Assembly (NCBI GenBank): GCA_025992705.1
Contig: DAJPGJ010000001.1
Location: 558,001-622,000, forward strand
Source: Coriobacteriaceae bacterium
GTDB lineage: Bacteria; Actinomycetota; Coriobacteriia; Coriobacteriales; QAMH01
Direction of reading: 5' to 3'
Length of the DNA stretch: 64,000 nucleotides
Below the pieces are notes generated by a model. That model saw nothing but the letters and a program-made list of their open reading frames with translations. It did no database searches and was not told the origin of the DNA. Below, piece by piece: positions 1-10,932 of the stretch (position 1 is its first letter; each line of letters opens with the position of its first letter). Both the position numbers and the translations under genes were made by a program.

Positions 1-977
1 ATGAAGACGCCCTCGTCGTCGATGTTGGCGCCCAATCCTTGCTGGGCGCTGCGTATCGACAGGTCGTCATAGCGCAGCTTGAGCGTGACCGTATGACCCG
101 CAAGCTGCTTGCGCCGTAGACGCCGACCGACCATCGATCCCAGAAAATCGACGGCATCCTCGATTTCGGCACGGGTGGTGAGGTCGCTTGCGAAGGTGCG
201 CTCGTGGCTCACGGATTTAAGCGTGCGTTCGGTCACGATGGGACGCTCGTCTATTTCCGCGGCCCGGTCGCGCATGACCGGTGCGTTCACGCCAAAGATG
301 GGACGTAGGGTCTCCACATCCGCAGCAGCCAGCTCTCCGAGAGTGCGTATGCCTACCGCCTCGAGACGCTTTACGCTCTGCTTGCCGATGCCGGACATGA
401 CGCGAATCTTCATGGGGGCGAGAAATGCCGCCTCGCTTCCCGGGTACACCACGGTGAGACCTTGGGGCTTATCGAGGTCGGAGGCGATCTTTGCGACCGT
501 CTTGCCGCTTGCCACGCCGATCGAGCACGTGACACCCAGCTCGGCGACATGTTCCTGGATACGCATGGCGATAGCCACGGGATCATCTCCCGTGAAGCGC
601 CCGGGAGTGACGTCGAGAAAGGCCTCGTCAATGGAGACCTGCTCGAGCAACGGCGATTCGGCATAGAGGATATCCATGACGGCGCGGGACATCTCGTGAT
701 AGCGTTCGAAGTGGGGCGTCGTCCAGATGGCGTCCGGGCACAGACGCTCGGCGACAGCCGAGGCCATGGCGGAGCGCACTCCATAGGTGCGGGCTTCGTA
801 AGAGCAGGTGGAGACGACACCGCGACGATCGGCGCGACCGCCGACGATGACCGGCTTGCCGCGCCACTCGGGATGGTCGAGTTGCTCGACGGAGGCAAAG
901 AACGCGTCAAGGTCGACGAGTAGAATCGCCTTGCCCGACCATGTGCGCTGCAATATGTCTGCCTGCTTGGAAGTCAT
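1..977 (-). CDS. dinB: DNA polymerase IV (DinB), Y-family translesion polymerase, 3' end cut by window
   Basis: Reading the minus strand from an ATG at 977 gives an uninterrupted frame to the window edge (about 325 residues), so the stop lies outside. It begins with an N-terminal palm motif LVDLDAFFASVEQ, in which the first Asp is a catalytic metal ligand. It then has RGVVSTCSYEAR and the second catalytic motif VSIDEAFLDVT, followed by a helix-hairpin-helix stretch (MSGIGKQSVKRLEAVG) and the start of the little-finger domain. These are diagnostic for Y-family Pol IV, which bypasses damaged template bases. It is divergent from the DUF47 gene, and a long hairpin lies between the two. Confidence 0.95.
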   Translation of the reverse strand, partial: MTSKQADILQRTWSGKAILLVDLDAFFASVEQLDHPEWRGKPVIVGGRADRRGVVSTCSYEARTYGVRSAMASAVAERLCPDAIWTTPHFERYHEMSRAVMDILYAESPLLEQVSIDEAFLDVTPGRFTGDDPVAIAMRIQEHVAELGVTCSIGVASGKTVAKIASDLDKPQGLTVVYPGSEAAFLAPMKIRVMSGIGKQSVKRLEAVGIRTLGELAAADVETLRPIFGVNAPVMRDRAAEIDERPIVTERTLKSVSHERTFASDLTTRAEIEDAVDFLGSMVGRRLRRKQLAGHTVTLKLRYDDLSIRSAQQGLGANIDDEGVF

Positions 978-1055
978 GCCGACATTGTACCTGGACGGGT
1001 GGCGGTGGAGACGGGGAGGGGCTGGGACAAGGGGACAGGTCATTTGTCCCACTGG

Positions 1056-1137
1056 GACAGAAGTCGCCGGGGCAGAACTGTCTGGTTTCGTGACAAATGC
1101 CTCGAAACCAGACAGTTCTGCCCCGGCGACTTCTGTC
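1056..1137. repeat. Long perfect inverted repeat (35-bp arms, 12-nt loop)
   Basis: The left arm 1056-1090 is the exact reverse complement of the right arm 1103-1137, with a 12-nt loop at 1091-1102. Just upstream, 1033-1051 carries on the minus strand the word TGGGACAAATGACCTGTCC, which recurs with small changes at 17543-17561 and 26368-26387. The element lies in the divergent gap between dinB and the DUF47 gene, so a terminator role is unlikely here. It looks like one member of a dispersed palindromic family. Confidence 0.9.
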
Positions 1138-1176
1138 TGGTCCGCCCGACGGCATCCATGCACTCCCGTCCCCACC

Positions 1177-1203
1177 TTGCCACGCTCCTTCATCGGGTAC
1201 AAT
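1177..1203 (+). promoter_or_regulatory. Candidate promoter for the DUF47 gene
   Basis: A TTGCCA hexamer (1177-1182) and a TACAAT hexamer (1198-1203) are separated by 15 nt, shorter than the ideal 17. The ATG of the DUF47 gene is 32 nt downstream of the -10. The same (G)GGTACAAT box occurs before tRNA-Leu at 1968. Confidence 0.4.
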
Positions 1204-1234
1204 ATATCGTCGGCAAATCGAGAAAGGCGAGACG

Positions 1235-1903
1235 ATGGCACACAAGCATAAGTTTGACTACTTCGAGGCGTTCGTGGAAATCGGCAACTGCGCCGTCGAA
1301 TATGCCGATGCGCTTGTCGATTACCTGACGAGTCATTATGACGAGGAAAAGCACATGGGTGCTATCAGTCCGGCAGAAGTTCTCGAGCATTATTACGTCC
1401 TGCACGAGATCGAGGAGAAGTCCGACAGCGTTGTCCAGGCCATCACCGAGAATCTCATCCTCGAGTTCATCGCACCTATCGAACGTGAGGATATCCTTGA
1501 GCTTGCCGATGAGCTCGATACGGTGGTTGACGAGCTCGACGACGTCTTGCAGCGTATCTACATGCACAACATCACCGTCATCACGCCAGAAATCATCGAG
1601 ATGATTCACATCGTGCAGAAGACGACCCACGCTCTTCAGGCCGCTTGCGACAAATTCACCCACTTCAAGAAGTCGAAGTCCATCAAGGATTACATCAAGG
1701 AGATCCATAAGTATGAGGATGAGGGCGACCATGTCTACATCGAGTCCGTGCATCGGATCTACAAGAAGGCCGAGGAAGACGAGTTCGAGCACGCACTTTT
1801 CGCCGTCGGCCTCTACGGCGTACTCTCCGCACTCGAGAAGTGCTGTGACGCATGCGAGAGCGCGGGAGACATCATGGTTGCCGTGCGCCTCAAGAACTCC
1901 TAG
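1235..1903 (+). CDS. DUF47 / PhoU-like phosphate transport regulator family protein
   Basis: A 222-residue, highly acidic, all-helical protein. It matches the DUF47 (Pit accessory, PhoU-like) pattern: EIEEKSDSVVQAI near the N-terminus, a helix with REDILELADELDTVVDELDDV, and KYEDEGDHVYIESV in the second half. These repeated E-x-x-x-D motifs bind metal clusters in PhoU-type folds. The family usually sits beside a Pit-type phosphate permease and modulates it, but no pit gene is visible here. The start is the ATG at 1235, preceded by GAAAGGCGAG. The longer upstream reading would translate through the inverted repeat and is rejected. Confidence 0.85.
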   Translation: MAHKHKFDYFEAFVEIGNCAVEYADALVDYLTSHYDEEKHMGAISPAEVLEHYYVLHEIEEKSDSVVQAITENLILEFIAPIEREDILELADELDTVVDELDDVLQRIYMHNITVITPEIIEMIHIVQKTTHALQAACDKFTHFKKSKSIKDYIKEIHKYEDEGDHVYIESVHRIYKKAEEDEFEHALFAVGLYGVLSALEKCCDACESAGDIMVAVRLKNS

Positions 1904-2007
1904 ATACAGCACATATATCAATTGATGACAAATGCGCTACGGAACAGCGCACGCCTGTGAACTGGGGTACAATGCTCCATTGTCGTGCGCCTTGACGTGC
2001 GATGCAT

Positions 2008-2092
2008 GCGGGCGTGGCGGAACTGGCAGACGCGCTGGATTTAGGTTCCAGTGGAGCAATCCGTGAAGGTTCGAGTCCTTTCGCCCGCACCA
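2008..2092 (+). tRNA. tRNA-Leu (anticodon TAG)
   Basis: A type II tRNA with a long variable arm. The acceptor arm GCGGGCG pairs with CGCCCGC. The anticodon stem CTGGA/TCCAG encloses loop TTTAGGT, with anticodon TAG at 2042-2044, so it reads CUA-type Leu codons. The T-loop TTCGAGT is present, and CCA is encoded at 2090-2092. A TACAAT box at 1968-1973 is a plausible -10. Confidence 0.95.
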
Positions 2093-2154
2093 TAGACCGA
2101 AGCGCCTCGGCGCATTCTCAAGGCGCCATGATGGCGAGGATTTTTGGAGGAACG

Positions 2155-3444
2155 TTGGAAGTCACGACGAGCACCCGCGAAGACGGCAAGACGCAGGTCA
2201 CCGTTCACATGACTGCAGATGAAGTCAAGAAGCACATCGACAAGGCATTCAAGGACTTTTCGAAGACCCGTATCCCGGGCTTTCGCGCAGGCAAGGCGCC
2301 GCGCAAGGTCATCGAGCAGAACTTCGGCGGACATAATGCAGTCTATGCTCAGATCACTTCTGACATGATCAACGATGTCGCCCCGCGCGCCATCGACGAG
2401 CAAGATATCATCTTCATCGGCGACCCCGAGTTCGACGAGAACGATCTCGCGGCAGATGGCGAGGACTACGAGTTCACGATGTTCGGCGACATCAAGCCGA
2501 GCGTCGAGCTCGACTCCTACGATCCCGTCGAGATCAAGATGCCCTCCGAGGAAGCAACCCAGGAGGACGTCGACATTCAACTCCATGCCCTGCAGGATTA
2601 CTACAACAACTTCGAGACGGTCGAGCGCGCCGCCAAGGACGGCGACTTCGTGATGATCAAGCTCGCGTCCACGGCTGATGGTGCGTCCGTCGATGCCCTT
2701 TCGAACGAGAGCCGTCTGGTCGAGATCGGTGGCCCGATGATGCCGCAAGAGCTCACCGAGCAGCTCGTCGGCATGAAGGCGGGTGACGAGAAGGAGTTCG
2801 ATTTCACGACGGAGTTTGACCCCAGCCTTGCCGGCAAGACCATTCACACCACCGTCACCGTCAAGGAAGTCCGCGAGAAGGAGACGCCGGAACTTGACGA
2901 CGAATTCGCCAAGAAGGTCGGCTTCGACACCTTCGACGAGCTCGTCGAGCAGCTCAAGAACGAGATCACCAGCACCAAGGCCGAGCAGCTGCCGCGCCTC
3001 AAGGAGAGCCGCTGCGTGACTGAGCTTTCGCGCCGCATCAAGGGCGACATCCCCGACGCCTATCTCGATTACACGCGCGAGAACATCCTGCGCGACTTCT
3101 TCAACAGCCTGCAGGAGCAGGGCACCACGTTCGACCAGTTCCTGTCGAGCCGCGGCATCACGGGCGAGCAGTTCAGGGAGGACCTCGAGGCGCAGGCGCG
3201 CGAGGAGGCCGAGGAATGCCTGGCGCTCGACGCACTGTTCACGCATCTCGGTATGAGCATCGGCGAGGAAGACATCGAGAAGGAGTTCAGCGTCGCCAAC
3301 AATCCGGAGGCCACGCGCAAGGCGTGGGAGGACGCTGGCCGCATGTCCATCATCCGCGAGGCCATCAGACGTCAGCGTGCCACCAAGTGGTTGGTGGATA
3401 ACGCAGTCGTTACCATCGACAATGGCACGGATGACGAGGCATAA
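2155..3444 (+). CDS. tig: Trigger factor, ribosome-associated chaperone and peptidyl-prolyl isomerase
   Basis: A 429-residue trigger factor of normal family length. The N-terminal ribosome-binding domain contains the signature SKTRIPGFRAGKAPRKVIEQ (the GFRxGK tip that contacts L23). A FKBP-type PPIase domain follows (GDFVMIKL onward, residues about 155-240), then a long helical C-terminal chaperone domain. The start is the TTG at 2155, seven codons before DGKTQVTV; TTTTGGAGGAACG provides a strong ribosome binding site just upstream. Reading further upstream would run through the tRNA. It heads the tig-clpP-clpX-valS run. Confidence 0.95.
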   Translation: MEVTTSTREDGKTQVTVHMTADEVKKHIDKAFKDFSKTRIPGFRAGKAPRKVIEQNFGGHNAVYAQITSDMINDVAPRAIDEQDIIFIGDPEFDENDLAADGEDYEFTMFGDIKPSVELDSYDPVEIKMPSEEATQEDVDIQLHALQDYYNNFETVERAAKDGDFVMIKLASTADGASVDALSNESRLVEIGGPMMPQELTEQLVGMKAGDEKEFDFTTEFDPSLAGKTIHTTVTVKEVREKETPELDDEFAKKVGFDTFDELVEQLKNEITSTKAEQLPRLKESRCVTELSRRIKGDIPDAYLDYTRENILRDFFNSLQEQGTTFDQFLSSRGITGEQFREDLEAQAREEAEECLALDALFTHLGMSIGEEDIEKEFSVANNPEATRKAWEDAGRMSIIREAIRRQRATKWLVDNAVVTIDNGTDDEA

Positions 3445-3504
3445 GACGAGATATAAGTCGCGATGCTGTTCAAGGGCATTCGCACCTAGTAGTGAGGAAT
3501 AAAC

Positions 3505-4146
3505 ATGAATATCATCCAGCCCGCATCTGATACGCTCATCCCCTATGTCGTGGAGCAGTCGCCGCGCGGCGAGCGCAGCTACGACATCTATTCGCGTCTG
3601 CTCAACGATCGCGTCATCTTCCTCGGCGAGGAAGTCACCGACGCGTCGGCCAATACCGTCATTGCGCAGCTTTTGCATCTCGAGAGCGTCGATCCCGACA
3701 AGGACATCTCGCTCTACATCAATTCGCCCGGCGGATCGGTGAGCGCTGGCCTGGCCATCTACGACACCATGCAGTTCATCAAGCCGGATGTGAGCACCAT
3801 CTGCATTGGCATGGCAGCCTCCATGGGCGCGGTGCTGCTGGCGGCAGGTGCGCCTGGCAAGCGTTTCGCGCTACCCAATTCCACCGTCATGATTCACCAG
3901 CCGTCCGGTGGTGCGCAGGGCAAGGAGACCGATATCCAGATCATGGCCGAGTTCATGCGAAAGACGCGCGAGCAACTCAACGAGATTCTCTCCGCCCATA
4001 CGGGTCAACCTATCGAGACCATTCGCGAGGACACCGAGAAGGACAATTTCATGACCGCCGAGGAGGCCAAGGCATACGGCCTGGTCGATGATGTGGTCAA
4101 GTCCCGTGCCGCTGCCAAGCTCGACGAAGAAGTGAAGAAGGACTAA
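3505..4146 (+). CDS. clpP: ATP-dependent Clp protease proteolytic subunit
   Basis: A 213-residue ClpP serine peptidase. The catalytic triad is visible as Ser106 in [12 protein letters not shown], His131 in VMIHQPSGG and Asp180 in DTEKDNFM. The [10 protein letters not shown] oxyanion motif is at about residues 73-82. The protein forms a tetradecameric chamber that degrades substrates fed by ClpX, whose gene begins 4 nt after this stop, so the two are certainly co-transcribed. The start ATG follows GTGAGGAATAAAC. The N-terminal extension before PYVVEQ is short, as expected for a processed ClpP. Confidence 0.97.
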   Translation: MNIIQPASDTLIPYVVEQSPRGERSYDIYSRLLNDRVIFLGEEVTDASANTVIAQLLHLESVDPDKDISLYINSPGGSVSAGLAIYDTMQFIKPDVSTICIGMAASMGAVLLAAGAPGKRFALPNSTVMIHQPSGGAQGKETDIQIMAEFMRKTREQLNEILSAHTGQPIETIREDTEKDNFMTAEEAKAYGLVDDVVKSRAAAKLDEEVKKD

Positions 4147-4150
4147 GCAC

Positions 4151-5449
4151 ATGGCGGAAGGACCACATGGGTTTGACGGTAAGCTGCGCTGCTCGTTTTG
4201 CGGCAAGACCCAGAACGAGGTAGACAAGCTTATCGCCGGCGAAGGCGTTTACATTTGCAACGAGTGCGTCAAGCTCTGCACCGACATCATCGATGAGGAA
4301 GACGCCAGTATACGAGGCGAGGAGCTACCCGCCGCAACCGGGCGCTCCGAGGGCCTCATCACGCTCGAGACCCTGCCGACGCCCATTGAAATCCATGATG
4401 AACTTTCGCAGTACGTCATAGGCCAGGAGGATGCCAAGAAGGCGCTCTCCGTGGCCGTCTACAACCACTACAAGCGCGTAGCCCTGGGGCTTGGCTCTGA
4501 CGATGACGAGGTCGAGCTCGCCAAGAGCAACATCATGCTGCTTGGCCCCACGGGCTGCGGCAAGACGCTGCTTGCCCAGACGCTCGCGCGCATCCTCGAC
4601 GTGCCCTTTGCCATCGCCGATGCCACGGCGCTCACCGAGGCCGGGTACGTGGGCGAGGACGTCGAGAACATCCTGCTCAAGCTTATCACTGCGGCAGATA
4701 ATGACATCGATCGTGCCCAGGTGGGCATCGTCTACATCGACGAGATCGACAAGATCGCCCGCAAGGCCGAGAACCTCTCGATTACACGCGATGTCTCGGG
4801 TGAGGGCGTACAGCAGGCTCTCCTCAAGATCATCGAGGGCACCGATGCCGCCGTGCCGCCCACGGGTGGACGCAAGCATCCGCAGCAGGAGCTCATTCAT
4901 ATCGACACCACCAACATCCTGTTCATCTTGGGCGGCGCCTTCGTCGGTCTCGACAAGATCATCGGCGAACGCATCGGCAAGCGCGGCGTGGGCTTCAATT
5001 CGGAAGTCGCCAAGCCGCACGCCGAGGAGTCGTCCGAGCTTCTTCAGAAGGTTCTCCCCGAAGACCTCAACAGTTTCGGCCTCATTCCGGAGTTCGTGGG
5101 TCGCATTCCCGTCATCACCTCCGTTCAGGAGCTCGGCGAGGATGACCTCGTCCGCATTTTGACCGAGCCCAAAAACGCGCTCGTCAAGCAGTACCAGCGC
5201 ATGTTCAGCTTCGATAACGTCAAGCTCACCTTCGAGGAAGGCGCGCTGCATGCCATCGCGCAGCTGGCCATCGAGCGCGGCACGGGCGCTCGTGGCTTGC
5301 GCTCCATCTGCGAGAGCATCCTGCAGGACACGATGTACGAGCTGCCGAGCACCGATGACGTGGCCGAGGTCATCGTCACCGAAAATTGCGTGCGCGCGGA
5401 TGAAGAACCTGAGGTCGTGCTGCGCGCGACGAGCCAATTCGTGGCATAA
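4151..5449 (+). CDS. clpX: ATP-dependent Clp protease ATP-binding subunit ClpX
   Basis: A 432-residue AAA+ unfoldase. The N-terminal zinc-binding domain uses Cys14, Cys17, Cys36 and Cys39. Walker A is GPTGCGKT at residues 132-139, Walker B is [10 protein letters not shown], and the arginine-finger region is EFVGRIPVI. The C-terminal small domain contains [10 protein letters not shown]. It recognises tagged substrates and threads them into ClpP, encoded immediately upstream. Length and all motifs are typical. Confidence 0.97.
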   Translation: MAEGPHGFDGKLRCSFCGKTQNEVDKLIAGEGVYICNECVKLCTDIIDEEDASIRGEELPAATGRSEGLITLETLPTPIEIHDELSQYVIGQEDAKKALSVAVYNHYKRVALGLGSDDDEVELAKSNIMLLGPTGCGKTLLAQTLARILDVPFAIADATALTEAGYVGEDVENILLKLITAADNDIDRAQVGIVYIDEIDKIARKAENLSITRDVSGEGVQQALLKIIEGTDAAVPPTGGRKHPQQELIHIDTTNILFILGGAFVGLDKIIGERIGKRGVGFNSEVAKPHAEESSELLQKVLPEDLNSFGLIPEFVGRIPVITSVQELGEDDLVRILTEPKNALVKQYQRMFSFDNVKLTFEEGALHAIAQLAIERGTGARGLRSICESILQDTMYELPSTDDVAEVIVTENCVRADEEPEVVLRATSQFVA

Positions 5450-5488
5450 AAGACGACGAATATCAGATCAAGACAAAAGGATACGAAC

Positions 5489-8176
<2,688 letters not shown>

Positions 8177-8194
8177 CAGCAGTTCCGAAAGGGG

Positions 8195-8785
8195 ATGACC
8201 GTGAAGAAAATCCTGTATGTGGATGCCTGCGTCAATCGTGACACCTCACGCACCGAGCGGCTCGCCCAGGCGCTTCTCGAGCGTCTGGATGGTCCGGATG
8301 TCGAGATCGAGACGCTCGTGCTGGAGGATGAGAAGAGCTTGCTGCCTCTTACGGGCAAGCTTTCCAACCAGCGTATGGCGTGGTCAAAGACCGGTGATTT
8401 CGATCACCCCGTTTTCGATTACGCGAAGCAGTTTGCCGGGGTCGATGAAGTCGTCTTCGCGGCACCGTACTGGGACTTCTCGTTTCCCGCTCTGTTGAAG
8501 ATCTACTTCGAGTTGCTTTGCGCCCAAGGCGTGACCTTCGTATACAGCCCCGAGGGCATTCCCACGGGCATGTGCAATGCCAAGCGCGCGTATTTCGTCA
8601 CGACTGTCGGTGGATACAGTGGTGACTGGGACTATGGCTATGATCAGGTCAAGGCCTTGTGCCAGCTCTACTTTGGCATCGAGGACGTGCGTTGCTTCAG
8701 AGCCGAGGGACTCGACATCATCACGAATGACCCCGAAGCCATCATGACCGAAGCGCTCGAGGAGCTTGCCCGCGCCCAGCTCTAG
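8195..8785 (+). CDS. Flavodoxin-fold NAD(P)H-dependent oxidoreductase (azoreductase/quinone reductase-like)
   Basis: A 196-residue protein. The N-terminal beta strand and phosphate-binding loop (ILYVDACVNRDTSRTERLA) and the central motif VVFAAPYWDFSFPALLKIY place it in the AcpD/AzoR FMN-dependent NADH:quinone oxidoreductase family. TTVGGYSGDWDYG forms the second FMN-contacting loop. It probably performs two-electron reduction of quinones or azo compounds, but the substrate cannot be told from sequence. The start ATG follows GAAAGGGG, 18 nt after valS, and larB starts 8 nt after its stop. Confidence 0.8.
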   Translation: MTVKKILYVDACVNRDTSRTERLAQALLERLDGPDVEIETLVLEDEKSLLPLTGKLSNQRMAWSKTGDFDHPVFDYAKQFAGVDEVVFAAPYWDFSFPALLKIYFELLCAQGVTFVYSPEGIPTGMCNAKRAYFVTTVGGYSGDWDYGYDQVKALCQLYFGIEDVRCFRAEGLDIITNDPEAIMTEALEELARAQL

Positions 8786-8793
8786 GAGATGGC

Positions 8794-9498
8794 ATGGACG
8801 ATTACGCCAATCTTGATTACGATCGCGCGCAACGTTGCGGTTTTCCCGAGGTCATCTACGGGGCAAGCAAGACTCCCGAGCAAATCTGCGCCATCGCCGA
8901 GCAGCTACTCGAGCGTCACGGCGTCGTCGTTGCGACGCGTGTGAGCGCCCAGGCGGCCGATGTCGTATGCGGTCACATCCGCGACGCTCGCTGGCTCGAA
9001 CGCTCGGGCTTTCTCTTCGCCGACCGTCGTGAGCGCCCCGTTGAGGGCGACACGCTCGAGGAGATTCTGAGTTGCGCTAATCGGGCCGAGGGCCAGGTGC
9101 TCGTCGTGTGCGCGGGCACGAGTGACATGAACATCGCCGAGGAGGCGGCGCTCACGGCGCGACTCATGGGCTCGCGTGTGCAGCTGCTCGCCGATGTCGG
9201 TGTCGCAGGCGTGCACCGCACGCTTGCGCATGTCGACGATTTGCGTGGTGCCCATGCCATCGTCGTGGTTGCCGGCATGGAGGGGGCCCTCGCCTCGCTC
9301 GTGGCGGGCTTGGTCGATGTCCCGGTCGTGGGCGTTCCCACAAGCGTGGGTTATGGGGCAAGCTTTGGCGGCGTTACCGCGTTGCTCTCCATGCTCAACT
9401 CATGTGCAGGGGGAGTGTCGGTCGTCAACATCGACAATGGTTTTGGGGCGGGGCAGATCGCACATCGAATCAATTGCCCGCCCGAGCGCTTTTCGTAA
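8794..9498 (+). CDS. larB: LarB, nickel-pincer nucleotide cofactor biosynthesis carboxylase
   Basis: A 234-residue protein. The N-terminal LDYDRAQRCGFPEVIYGASKTPEQ is the LarB signature. The C-terminal half is PurE-like (VVCAGTSDMNIAEEAA, GMEGALASLVAGLVDVPVVGVPTSVGYG). LarB carboxylates nicotinate adenine dinucleotide in assembly of the Ni-pincer cofactor of lactate racemase-type enzymes. No larA, larC or larE is present in the window, so the remaining pathway must be elsewhere or the protein acts alone. It is the last gene of the rightward tig-larB run and is followed by an 18-bp-stem hairpin. Confidence 0.9.
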   Translation: MDDYANLDYDRAQRCGFPEVIYGASKTPEQICAIAEQLLERHGVVVATRVSAQAADVVCGHIRDARWLERSGFLFADRRERPVEGDTLEEILSCANRAEGQVLVVCAGTSDMNIAEEAALTARLMGSRVQLLADVGVAGVHRTLAHVDDLRGAHAIVVVAGMEGALASLVAGLVDVPVVGVPTSVGYGASFGGVTALLSMLNSCAGGVSVVNIDNGFGAGQIAHRINCPPERFS

Positions 9499-9512
9499 TT
9501 TCTAGCTGCGCA

Positions 9513-9551
9513 CGGGATGTGTCGAGGGGTCAGACCCCTCGACACATCCCG
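9513..9551. terminator. Hairpin between convergent genes (18-bp arms, 3-nt loop)
   Basis: Arms 9513-9530 and 9534-9551 are perfect reverse complements, flanking loop CAG. It starts 15 nt after the larB stop and ends 8 nt before the stop of the convergent gene. It can therefore terminate both transcripts, although it lacks a T-tract. It also resembles the other long palindromes of the window (core GTGTCGAGGGG). Confidence 0.75.
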
Positions 9552-9558
9552 CTGGTCT

Positions 9559-9885
9559 TTAGCCGCGGCCGCTGGCCTTCAGGAATTCGACGACGTCCTC
9601 GTTAGTGAGCCCACGCTCGGCAAGGTAGCCGGTGTAGGCCCGATGCGTCTTGGAGAACTTGTTGCCGAACCAGCCCAGGAAAATCGCCGCTATGGCGGCG
9701 AGTATCCAGGTGATGCCCGGCGCGTTCTCGATGACGTAGTTGATGACCAGGAAATAGTAGACGGCTATGGCAGCCAGGCATATGACGAGCCCGACGACGA
9801 GACGTATGAGCCATTTGCGGTATTCGGCACGCTTGTTCGCGGCTTCTCGCATGATGCTTGGTTTTTGAGTCTTGCTCTTCCCCAC
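9559..9885 (-). CDS. Small two-TM membrane protein, function unknown
   Basis: A 108-residue protein with a basic, cytoplasmic-looking N-terminus (about residues 1-25). Two hydrophobic segments follow, around LIRLVVGLVICLAAIAVYYF and GITWILAAIAAIFLGW, and then a short basic tail. No enzymatic motif is seen. The start is a GTG at 9885 with AAGGAG 7 nt upstream. It is convergent with larB and shares its hairpin. I do not recognise the family. Confidence 0.65.
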   Translation of the reverse strand: MGKSKTQKPSIMREAANKRAEYRKWLIRLVVGLVICLAAIAVYYFLVINYVIENAPGITWILAAIAAIFLGWFGNKFSKTHRAYTGYLAERGLTNEDVVEFLKASGRG

Positions 9886-10281
9886 GGAGGGCTCCTTTTC
9901 GCGCGGCGCGACAAACGGTAGGGGAGAGTGTACACCATGTAACTACCTAATTCTCTGAGTATGAGGCAATCGCCGTTTACGCAAAAAGAGCTTCTTGAAA
10001 GCAATTCTCAGTACAGTGTGCTATTCTATATGGCGATTTTGTGGAGGATATCGAAGACATGGACGCGCGTGAGCCATCACGGCGTTCTTTTTTCCCTATA
10101 ATCCGCAGGTCATCGTCTTCGTCTCATCCTTGATGCGAAGACGGCCTCCTATCGCTTCGATGGGAGTAAACGCCGTATCGTCTGGCAGCCGCTTGTCCCC
10201 CTCTGGGACGAGCATCGGTCTAGAAGGCTGACGGACGAATTGTAGGACGTCCCGTATGGGACAAAGGAAAAGGAGTTGACT
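9886..10281. other. Intergenic region of about 400 nt with possible promoter and structured leader
   Basis: No convincing ORF is present on either strand. A perfect -10 box TATAAT lies at 10097-10102, but its -35 region is poor. Downstream, 10114-10121 and 10136-10143 form an 8-bp inverted repeat (CGTCTTCG/CGAAGACG). Distant GGGACG/CGTCCC segments around 10207 and 10250 could close a larger fold. This may be a long structured 5' leader of the 10282 gene; no known riboswitch class is recognised. Confidence 0.4.
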
Positions 10282-10542
10282 ATGTGTTTTAGGCCCGCAG
10301 GTGTAGAGATCGATCTCAACTGCCCGTCGTGCGGCAAGAAGCTGCCCGTCATCGGCAATACCGTTCTCAAGAAGTGCCCGTTCTGCAAGTATGAGTTCAC
10401 TGAGCAGGACATGGAAGACTTCCAGACCCAGCTCGGCGGTCCCGCCGGCGCTGCCGCTCCTGGTGCCCCCGCGGCTCCTGGTGCTCCTGGTGCCCCCGCG
10501 GCTCCTGGTGCTCCCGGCGCTCCCAAGGCTCCTGGTGCGTAA
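10282..10542 (+). CDS. Small zinc-ribbon protein with collagen-like Gly/Ala/Pro tail
   Basis: An 86-residue protein. It starts MCFRPAGVEIDL, then has two CxxC knuckles (CPSCGKK, CPFCKYEF) forming a likely zinc ribbon (residues about 14-42). The last third is a GAP-rich tail made of a tandemly repeated 27-bp unit. The start is the ATG at 10282 with AAGGAG 6 nt upstream; an in-frame TTG at 10276 overlaps the ribosome binding site and is rejected. It lies upstream of another Cys-motif gene and an MFS permease in the same direction, suggesting one transcription unit. Function is unknown. Confidence 0.75.
   Translation: MCFRPAGVEIDLNCPSCGKKLPVIGNTVLKKCPFCKYEFTEQDMEDFQTQLGGPAGAAAPGAPAAPGAPGAPAAPGAPGAPKAPGA
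10459..10512 (+). repeat. Two perfect tandem copies of a 27-bp coding repeat
   Basis: Positions 10459-10485 and 10486-10512 are identical 27-mers encoding PGAPAAPGA. Degenerate copies continue to the stop codon. Such in-frame repeats can change number by slippage, altering tail length without a frameshift. Confidence 0.85.
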
Positions 10543-10594
10543 GGATTTTTAGCTCGCTTTTACGCAGTTTTGCCCGTGAGAAATGAGGGTACCC

Positions 10595-10795
10595 GTGTCT
10601 GTCGTTAAACCAAAGAACCTCCAACTAACGGAAAAGGATCTAGGGGGGTTACCTCTCAACGAGATCACATGTCGTGCGTGCAGTGGCTATGGCAATTGTG
10701 GATACCGTATGTATCGCATCAATGATGGAAAGCCAGTCGTCATCTGCCAGATGCGCAGGGCAAAACTGCTAGAAGAGCAGCAAGGAGACGAGTGA
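10595..10795 (+). CDS. Small Cys-containing protein, function unknown
   Basis: A 66-residue protein with CRACSGYGNCGYRMYRIN and a further Cys in VICQMRRAK, giving four Cys that could bind a metal. It ends in a charged LLEEQQGDE tail. I chose the GTG at 10595 because GAGGG ends 5 nt upstream; an in-frame ATG at 10583 (70 residues) is the alternative. It lies between the zinc-ribbon gene and the MFS transporter, about 50 and 140 nt away. It may be a small partner of them. I do not recognise the family. Confidence 0.65.
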   Translation: MSVVKPKNLQLTEKDLGGLPLNEITCRACSGYGNCGYRMYRINDGKPVVICQMRRAKLLEEQQGDE

Positions 10796-10932
10796 CGATC
10801 ACTTGGAATCGAGTTTTCTGGGGTCTTGATTCTAGGTGATGGGATATCTGCCTCTTTGTTGTTGGGAAAGCTGGGGGGCTTTCCCGAATACTCATTTCTC
10901 ATGATTGAGATATTGGATTTAAGGAGGGACTG

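Noticed and set aside
2008..2154. Extension of tig upstream to about 2002
   Set aside because: It would translate tRNA-Leu; the TTG at 2155 has an ideal ribosome binding site.
2041..3678. Long minus-strand frame of 545 codons opposite tig and clpP
   Set aside because: It runs antisense to two fully recognisable genes and crosses the tRNA-Leu; it is a codon-bias shadow.
5450..5488. T-box riboswitch before valS
   Set aside because: The gap is only 39 nt. The thrS leader likewise lacks the T-box consensus.
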